This document shows positions 58,455 to 64,000 of a stretch of 64,000 nucleotides of DNA, piece after piece (position 1 is the stretch's first letter; each line of letters starts with the position of its first letter). The notes beneath the pieces are model-generated. The model searched no databases. It was not told where the DNA came from and worked only from the letters and a program-made list of their open reading frames with translations. This stretch comes from Rufibacter sp. DG15C (GTDB lineage Bacteria; Bacteroidota; Bacteroidia; Cytophagales; Hymenobacteraceae): positions 3,348,001 through 3,412,000 of the forward strand of contig NZ_CP010776.1 of the NCBI RefSeq assembly GCF_001577755.1, read 5' to 3'. The translations under genes were made by a program, and so were the position numbers.

Positions 58455-60326
58455 ATGGCAGAACAGATTAACGTAAATTACAACGAGGATAGCATTCGTT
58501 CCCTAGACTGGCGTGAACACATTCGGTTACGTCCGGGTATGTACATCGGTAAACTGGGCGACGGTTCTTCACCCGACGACGGAATTTACATTCTTGTGAA
58601 AGAGGTGATTGACAACTCCATTGATGAGCACATGATGGGGTTTGGCCGAACCATTGAAGTAAAAATATCTGACCATAAAGTGGTAGTGCGGGACTACGGC
58701 CGCGGTATTCCGTTGGGCAAGGTCATTGACTGCGTAAGCAAGATCAACACCGGTGGTAAGTATGACAGCCGCGCCTTTCAGAAGTCGGTGGGTTTGAACG
58801 GGGTAGGTACCAAAGCAGTGAATGCTTTGTCCTCGCAGTTCAGAATACAGTCCGTGCGGGATGGCAAAACCAAAGTAGCCGAGTTTGAGCGCGGTGAGTT
58901 GGTGAATGATGAAGCCTTGCAGGACACCACTCAGCGCAATGGTACCACCACAGTGTTTGTGCCAGATGACACCATTTTCAAGAACTACCATTTCATTCCT
59001 GAGTTCCTGGAGAACCAGATCTGGAACTACGTCTACCTGAACGCTGGTCTTACCATCCATTTCAATGGGCAGAAGTATCTGTCTGAAAATGGGTTGAAGG
59101 ATTTGTTGGCCCGCAAGATTGATGAGGAAAGCATGCGCTATCCTATCATCCACCTGAAGGGGGATGATATTGAGTTTGCGCTCACCCACGGTAATGACTA
59201 CGGTGAGGAGTATTATTCCTTTGTGAACGGCCAGTACACTACGCAAGGCGGTACACATCTAGCAGCCTTTAGAGAGGCTGTGGTGAAGACGCTGCGGGAG
59301 TTTTATAAGAAGGACTATGATGCAGCAGACATCAGAGGCTCTATCGTCGCAGCGGTGGCTATACGGGTGCAGGAGCCTGTCTTTGAAAGCCAGACTAAGA
59401 CCAAGCTAGGGTCCATCAACGTAGCGCACGAAGGACCCACTGTCCGCAACTTCGTGAACGATTACGTGAAGGAGCACCTGGACAACTACCTGCACAAAAA
59501 CCCAACGGTCGCCGAGTCGCTTAAAAAACGAATTGAGCAGAGTGAGCGGGAGCGCAAGGACATGGCCGGTATTAAGAAACTTGCCAACCAACGCGCCAAA
59601 AAAGCCAACCTGCACAACAAAAAACTGCGCGACTGCCGTTTCCACTTCGCTGAAAGCAAAGACCTGGAGAAAGAGGCCTTGACTACTTTGTTTATCACAG
59701 AGGGTGACTCAGCGTCAGGTTCTATCACCAAGTCCCGCAATGTGGAGTTAGAGGCGGTGTTCAGCTTGCGGGGTAAGCCTTTGAACTGCTTTGGTCTTAA
59801 GAAGAAGGTGGTGTATGAGAATGAGGAGTTCAACCTCTTGCAACACGCCTTGAATATTGAAGAAGGATTGGAAGGCCTGCGCTACAACCGCGTGGTGGTC
59901 GCCACTGATGCAGACGTGGACGGCATGCACATCCGGTTGCTTTTGATGACCTTCTTCCTGCAGTTCTTCCCTGACCTGGTAAAGAACGGCCACTTGTACA
60001 TCTTGGAGACGCCTTTGTTTAGGGTGCGCAACAAGAAGGAAACTATTTACTGCTACAATGAGCAGGAAAAGCAGAATGCCATGCGCAAGCTAGGCAAGAA
60101 CCCTGAGATCACCCGCTTTAAAGGATTGGGGGAGATCTCGCCAGAGGAGTTTGGTAAGTTCATTGGCGACAACATACGCTTGGAACCAGTGATCATGGGG
60201 AAGACGGAGCAGAACATCCAGAAAATCCTGTCTTACTTCATGGGAAAGAACACGCCAGAGCGCCAGCAGTTTATCATTGAGAATTTGAAGATTGAAAAAG
60301 ATATAGTAGAGGAAGTTTATGCTTAA
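58455..60326 (+). CDS. parE: DNA topoisomerase IV subunit B
   Basis: A 623-residue type IIA topoisomerase ATPase subunit. GHKL ATPase with [37 protein letters not shown] and [14 protein letters not shown]; a transducer domain; and a TOPRIM domain with [17 protein letters not shown] and [15 protein letters not shown]. The length and short spacing in the TOPRIM region fit ParE rather than GyrB. Its stop overlaps the ParC start by 8 bases, so the two subunits are translationally coupled. With ParC it decatenates replicated chromosomes. The assignment as ParE rather than GyrB rests on the adjacent subunit and length. Confidence 0.9.
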   Translation: MAEQINVNYNEDSIRSLDWREHIRLRPGMYIGKLGDGSSPDDGIYILVKEVIDNSIDEHMMGFGRTIEVKISDHKVVVRDYGRGIPLGKVIDCVSKINTGGKYDSRAFQKSVGLNGVGTKAVNALSSQFRIQSVRDGKTKVAEFERGELVNDEALQDTTQRNGTTTVFVPDDTIFKNYHFIPEFLENQIWNYVYLNAGLTIHFNGQKYLSENGLKDLLARKIDEESMRYPIIHLKGDDIEFALTHGNDYGEEYYSFVNGQYTTQGGTHLAAFREAVVKTLREFYKKDYDAADIRGSIVAAVAIRVQEPVFESQTKTKLGSINVAHEGPTVRNFVNDYVKEHLDNYLHKNPTVAESLKKRIEQSERERKDMAGIKKLANQRAKKANLHNKKLRDCRFHFAESKDLEKEALTTLFITEGDSASGSITKSRNVELEAVFSLRGKPLNCFGLKKKVVYENEEFNLLQHALNIEEGLEGLRYNRVVVATDADVDGMHIRLLLMTFFLQFFPDLVKNGHLYILETPLFRVRNKKETIYCYNEQEKQNAMRKLGKNPEITRFKGLGEISPEEFGKFIGDNIRLEPVIMGKTEQNIQKILSYFMGKNTPERQQFIIENLKIEKDIVEEVYA

Positions 60327-63066
60327 CGAAGAATTGGATAACGAGAACAACTTAGAACTGGGCACTGAACTGGAGGGCGATGAGGCCATCCATGACATTA
60401 CCTCGGTTTCTGGTTTGTACGAGAACTGGTTTCTAGACTACGCCTCTTACGTAATTCTGGAGCGTGCCGTACCGGCGCTGGAAGACGGGTTCAAGCCCGT
60501 GCAGCGCCGCATCATGCACGCCATGAAAGAAATGGACGATGGTCGCTTTAACAAAGTGGCCAACGTGATAGGGCAGACCATGCAGTATCACCCGCACGGT
60601 GATGCCTCTATTGGAGATGCTATTGTGAACCTGGGCCAGAAGGACCTGCTCATTGAAACCCAGGGAAACTGGGGAGACGTGCGCACGGGTGACAGCGCTG
60701 CCGCGCCTCGTTACATTGAGGCCCGTCTAACCAAGTTCGCCTTAGACGTAGTGTTCAATGGACAAACTACTGAGTGGCAACTGAGCTATGATGGCCGTAA
60801 GAATGAGCCGGTGACTTTGCCGGTGAAATTCCCCTTGCTATTGGCACAGGGTGTGGAAGGGATTGCGGTAGGTTTGTCTACCAAGATCATGCCTCACAAC
60901 TTCCGGGAGTTGATTAAAGGCTCTATTGATGTCTTGAAAGGCCGTCAAACTACTTTGCTTCCAGACTTCCCAACGGGTGGTATGGCAGACTTCTCCAACT
61001 ACAACGGCGGGGGCAGAGGTGGTAAAATTAGGTTGAGAGCAACTATTGAGAAAGTAGACAAGTCCTTGCTGGTGATAAAGGATGTGCCTTATGGCACCAC
61101 CACTACCGCCTTGATGGAGTCTATTGTCAAGGCCAGCGAGAACAATAAGATCAAAATCAAGAAGGTAGTAGATAATACAGCCGCAGCGGTTGAAATTCAG
61201 GTTCACATTCCACCGGGGATTTCACCTGACTTGACTATTGACGCGCTGTATGCCTTTACAGACTGCGAGATTTCTATCTCACCTAATACTTGCGTCATCA
61301 TTGAAGACAAGCCTCGCTTCCTGAATGTGGATGAGCTCTTGCGCATGTCTACTTTGAAAACCGTGAGGTTGCTGGAGCGTGAGTTGGAGATTAGAATGGG
61401 CGAACTGGAAGACAAGTGGCACCAGTCCTCGCTTGAGAAAATCTTTATTGAGAACCGCATCTACCGTGACATTGAAGAGTGTGAAACCTGGGAAGCGGTA
61501 TTAGAGGCCATTGACAGAGGTTTAGATCCATACAAACCCATCCTTCGCCGCGAGGTAACGCAAGAAGATATCATCCGCCTAACGGAGATAAAGATCAAGC
61601 GTATCTCTAAGTTTGACGCATTCAAGGCAGACGAGTTTATCAAGAAGCTGGAGGATGAAATGGCTGAGGTGGCAGACAACCTGGCCAACCTTACCCGTTA
61701 CGCCATCAGCTATTTTGAAGGTCTATTTGCCAAATATGGCAAAGGCAAGGAGCGCAAAACCCAAATCAGAACCTTTGACGTAGTGTCTGCCCAAAAGGTG
61801 GCCATTGCCAACCAGAAGCTGTACGTGAACCGCAAAGACGGCTTTGTAGGCTATGGTCTCAAGAAAGACGAGTTTGTCACCGACTGCTCTGACATGGACG
61901 ACATCATTGCCATACGCAAAGACGGCAAGTTTGTAGTAACCAAGATCAGTGACAAGACCTTTGTGGGCAAGGACATCTTGTATACCGCCGTGTATAACAA
62001 GAACGATGAGCACATGGTCTACAACATGATCTATGTGGATGGAAAAACGGGCGTGGCCTATGCCAAGCGTTTTGCCGTGACGTCCATCACCAGAGACAAG
62101 GAGTATGACTTAACCAAAGGCGAGAAAAATTCTAAGATTATCTACCTCACGGCCAACCCTAACTCTGAGTCTGAGTTGGTGAGCATTCAGTTGCAGCCGG
62201 CCAGCACGGCTCGCGTGAAGCAGTTTGACTTTGATTTTGCAGAGTTGTTGATCAAAGGCAAAGGCTCACAAGGAAATATTGTGACTAAGTACCCTATCAA
62301 AAAGGTAACGCAGAAAGCGCTGGGTGAATCTACCCGCGGAGGACGTGAAATCTATTATGATGAAGTGATTGGTCGTTTGAACACGGAGAGCCGTGGTCGT
62401 TACTTGGGTAGCTTCAATACAGAGGATACCATTTTGGTCTTGTTCAAAGACGGGTCTTATGAGTTGACGTCCTTTGACTTGACCAACCATTATGATGTGG
62501 CCAACATAGAAGCCATTCATAAGTTCTCGCCAGAGTTGGTGGTATCTGCATTGTACACTGAAGGGGAGACCAAGGTGACCTATGTGAAGCGGTTCTTAAT
62601 TGAGACTACTACGGTTGGCAAACGCTTTACTTTCATCAGTGAGTCTAAAGGCTCTAAATTGTTGGCTGCCTCAGTAGCAGCAGAACCTAAGGCTGAAATT
62701 AAATTCCAGCGGGATAAAAAGTCAGAGAAGGAATCTGAGGTATTGCTTCTGAATGAATTCATTGATGTGAAAGGCTGGCGCGCCATGGGAAATAAGCTCA
62801 ACTACTTTAAAATCTTTGGGGTAACCATTGCCAAAGATGAAAAAATGGAGGTGGTGAAACCTAAGAATGGTACTAAAGCAATAAAAGCTGTAAAGGTAGA
62901 GCCAAAATTAGCTGAAAAAATATCCTCAGGATATGAATCTGGAGCGGAAATAAACTTTGATATTTTGCCTACACAACCTGTAAAGGAGTTGCCCGTAGAA
63001 AGTGGACAAACGGAGGATCTACAAAAGCCACCTAAAAAGGAGAAAAAGCAATTGAATCTCTTTTAG
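60319..63066 (+). CDS. parC: DNA topoisomerase IV subunit A
   Basis: A 915-residue cleavage/rejoining subunit. The winged-helix domain carries the catalytic Tyr132 in [12 protein letters not shown]; the quinolone-pocket helix reads [13 protein letters not shown] (91-103), with Ala96 and Asp100 where E. coli ParC has Ser80 and Glu84. Long coiled-coil and C-terminal beta-pinwheel blades follow ([20 protein letters not shown] ...). The protein is about 160 residues longer than E. coli ParC, through a charged C-terminal tail ending KKQLNLF, which resembles a beta-clamp-binding pentapeptide. Starts inside the parE stop region. Confidence 0.92.
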   Translation: MLNEELDNENNLELGTELEGDEAIHDITSVSGLYENWFLDYASYVILERAVPALEDGFKPVQRRIMHAMKEMDDGRFNKVANVIGQTMQYHPHGDASIGDAIVNLGQKDLLIETQGNWGDVRTGDSAAAPRYIEARLTKFALDVVFNGQTTEWQLSYDGRKNEPVTLPVKFPLLLAQGVEGIAVGLSTKIMPHNFRELIKGSIDVLKGRQTTLLPDFPTGGMADFSNYNGGGRGGKIRLRATIEKVDKSLLVIKDVPYGTTTTALMESIVKASENNKIKIKKVVDNTAAAVEIQVHIPPGISPDLTIDALYAFTDCEISISPNTCVIIEDKPRFLNVDELLRMSTLKTVRLLERELEIRMGELEDKWHQSSLEKIFIENRIYRDIEECETWEAVLEAIDRGLDPYKPILRREVTQEDIIRLTEIKIKRISKFDAFKADEFIKKLEDEMAEVADNLANLTRYAISYFEGLFAKYGKGKERKTQIRTFDVVSAQKVAIANQKLYVNRKDGFVGYGLKKDEFVTDCSDMDDIIAIRKDGKFVVTKISDKTFVGKDILYTAVYNKNDEHMVYNMIYVDGKTGVAYAKRFAVTSITRDKEYDLTKGEKNSKIIYLTANPNSESELVSIQLQPASTARVKQFDFDFAELLIKGKGSQGNIVTKYPIKKVTQKALGESTRGGREIYYDEVIGRLNTESRGRYLGSFNTEDTILVLFKDGSYELTSFDLTNHYDVANIEAIHKFSPELVVSALYTEGETKVTYVKRFLIETTTVGKRFTFISESKGSKLLAASVAAEPKAEIKFQRDKKSEKESEVLLLNEFIDVKGWRAMGNKLNYFKIFGVTIAKDEKMEVVKPKNGTKAIKAVKVEPKLAEKISSGYESGAEINFDILPTQPVKELPVESGQTEDLQKPPKKEKKQLNLF

Positions 63067-63125
63067 GAAATTTCAAAGAAAAGCTGTAGATTACCTTTTG
63101 TTGGACCCACGAATCTGAGAGGATC

Positions 63126-63911
63126 ATGACAAACATTACCAGGTACTTCTATCTACTTATACTATTTGTAAGTCTTCCGAGCCTACACGCCTTTGCGGGC
63201 GGTGTAGGCTCGGATCAGCTTTTATGGGAAGCAAACCAGCTGTTCAAAGAATTTAAAGACGCAGAAGCCCTTGAAAAATTTGAACAGCTTATTAAAGAAC
63301 AGCCTAATCACCAAGAAGCACTTTGTAAAGCATCTGTTTTAAGTACGCGTATTGGCGGAAGATTTGATGATGATACCCGCAAAGGGCAATATTTTGAAAA
63401 AGCTCTTTCACTTTCTTCAAGAGCCATAGGGGTAGACAGCACCAAAGCAGAAGCGAACTATGTGCGTGCTTTAGCTTTAGGAAGCATGTCGCAAGTGAGC
63501 GGTTTTAAGGACAGGTTGCTATATCTAGTTACCTCCAAGAGATATATTGACAGAACCTTGGCCATTGATGACAAACACGCGGGCGCCTGGCACTTGCAAG
63601 GCCGTTGGAGCTACAAAGTGGCTAATTTGACCATAGCTGAGAAAGCTGCCAGTAAATTTTTAATGTCCTCTGGCACACTGCCTATTGCCTCTAACCAGGA
63701 TGCGCTCAGTGCTATTTCTAAGGCCATTGATCTAGACCCTTCTAATTTGCTGTATTACTTTGACTTGGCTAGGGTACAGAAGGACGTTGACTTAAAGAGC
63801 GAGTGCATAGAAACGCTGCAAAAAGCATTAGACCAAAAACTAGTCACTACAGAAGATTTAGAATTAAGCAGAAGATGCAAGCTGCTGCTACAGCAAGTTC
63901 TTAAAGTGTAA
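63126..63911 (+). CDS. Exported TPR-like protein
   Basis: A 261-residue protein with a signal peptide (FYLLILFVSLPSLHAFAG, cleavage near AFA). The mature part is helical with tetratricopeptide-like repeats: ANQLFKEFKDAEALEKFEQLIKEQPNHQ, SRAIGVDSTKAEANYVRALA and SAISKAIDLDPSNLLYYFDL. Related Bacteroidota proteins act as scaffolds or have no known role. It follows parC by 59 bases on the same strand and may share its transcript, although no functional link is evident. A strong terminator follows. Confidence 0.8.
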   Translation: MTNITRYFYLLILFVSLPSLHAFAGGVGSDQLLWEANQLFKEFKDAEALEKFEQLIKEQPNHQEALCKASVLSTRIGGRFDDDTRKGQYFEKALSLSSRAIGVDSTKAEANYVRALALGSMSQVSGFKDRLLYLVTSKRYIDRTLAIDDKHAGAWHLQGRWSYKVANLTIAEKAASKFLMSSGTLPIASNQDALSAISKAIDLDPSNLLYYFDLARVQKDVDLKSECIETLQKALDQKLVTTEDLELSRRCKLLLQQVLKV

Positions 63912-63924
63912 AACACCCTATTTT

Positions 63925-63970
63925 ATAAATCAGAAAAGGCCTCGTCAACACGGGGCCTTTTCTGATTTAT
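63925..63970 (+). terminator. Terminator after the TPR-like gene
   Basis: ATAAATCAGAAAAGGCC / GGCCTTTTCTGATTTAT 17-base perfect stem with a 12-base loop that can also pair. Confidence 0.85.
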
Positions 63971-64000
63971 AGGAAAATATAATAGCCCCCTTGTAGGGGA

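Noticed and set aside
4439-63970. CRISPR array or tRNA/rRNA genes
   Set aside because: No evenly spaced direct repeats with unique spacers and no cloverleaf or rRNA-like segment were seen in any spacer.

Overview
The window looks like a chromosomal segment of a Bacteroidota bacterium of the order Cytophagales, most likely family Hymenobacteraceae (a Rufibacter- or Pontibacter-like genus; family-level placement is an inference). The reasons are: several gene families typical of this phylum (a DUF4199 membrane protein, PorT-type outer-membrane barrel, LTA4H-like M1 peptidase, short RecN-free DNA-repair cassettes with DinB plus a second DnaE), little Shine-Dalgarno signal before start codons, and TAnnTTTG-type -7 promoter boxes before several genes. 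No rRNA, tRNA, CRISPR array, prophage or intact insertion sequence is visible. Codon-rich, moderately GC chromosomal DNA is interrupted by one conspicuously AT-rich block at 14978-19828.

Layout. 1-4438: a ferritin-like stress protein, an M1 aminopeptidase and a lipoprotein L,D-transpeptidase. 4775-10540: an XRE-type regulator with repeated GTTTACAA sites, then DinB (Pol IV) and a second DnaE, forming a probable damage-inducible mutagenesis cassette with two copies of a 13-bp palindrome in front and a 283-bp terminal-inverted-repeat element inserted between the two polymerase genes. 10609-14958: a K+ channel with RCK domains, a MATE exporter and an RluF-type pseudouridine synthase. 14978-20413: a giant AT-rich exonuclease-RecQ-UvrD fusion helicase next to a frameshifted, internally deleted type I restriction-modification relic (HsdM start joined to HsdR end). 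20574-25404: mostly poorly characterised genes plus an MDR oxidoreductase and a beta-barrel protein. 25405-33313: MnmE, a thioredoxin-like protein and a metal-uptake operon (FabH, MntR/DtxR regulator, TroA/ZnuA-type binding lipoprotein, ATPase, a permease fused to a second DtxR-type regulator, and a plain permease). 33388-45895: glycosyltransferase, DapD, 3-hydroxyacyl-CoA dehydrogenase, two tandem 50-residue membrane peptides, an ABC-F protein, several small envelope proteins, a second L,D-transpeptidase, lipid kinase, metallophosphoesterase and a LON-substrate-binding-domain protein. 46016-57021: MtgA, a small lipoprotein, App1-type phosphatase, M48 peptidase, topoisomerase IB, GNAT, a divergent pair of paralogous secreted proteins with a possible kinase-like motif set, an exonuclease/GIY-YIG nuclease and a DUF2383 protein. 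57022-63911: AI-2E-type permease, then parE-parC overlapping by 8 bases, and a TPR-like periplasmic protein.

The strongest genome-scale pattern is a family of about 18 intergenic palindromes, each about 38 bases (arms CGTTTTTGGCCTGTTTTC and its complement around a 2-base centre), one every 3-4 kb, present in both orientations and never inside a recognised gene. They lack the U-tract of intrinsic terminators. Ordinary terminators occur separately, many of them as long perfect hairpins between convergent genes.

The most interesting candidates for undescribed biology are the palindrome family, the exonuclease-RecQ-UvrD fusion beside the R-M relic, the divergent secreted paralog pair at 51446-54776, and the permease-DtxR fusion in an operon that already carries a free DtxR-type regulator.
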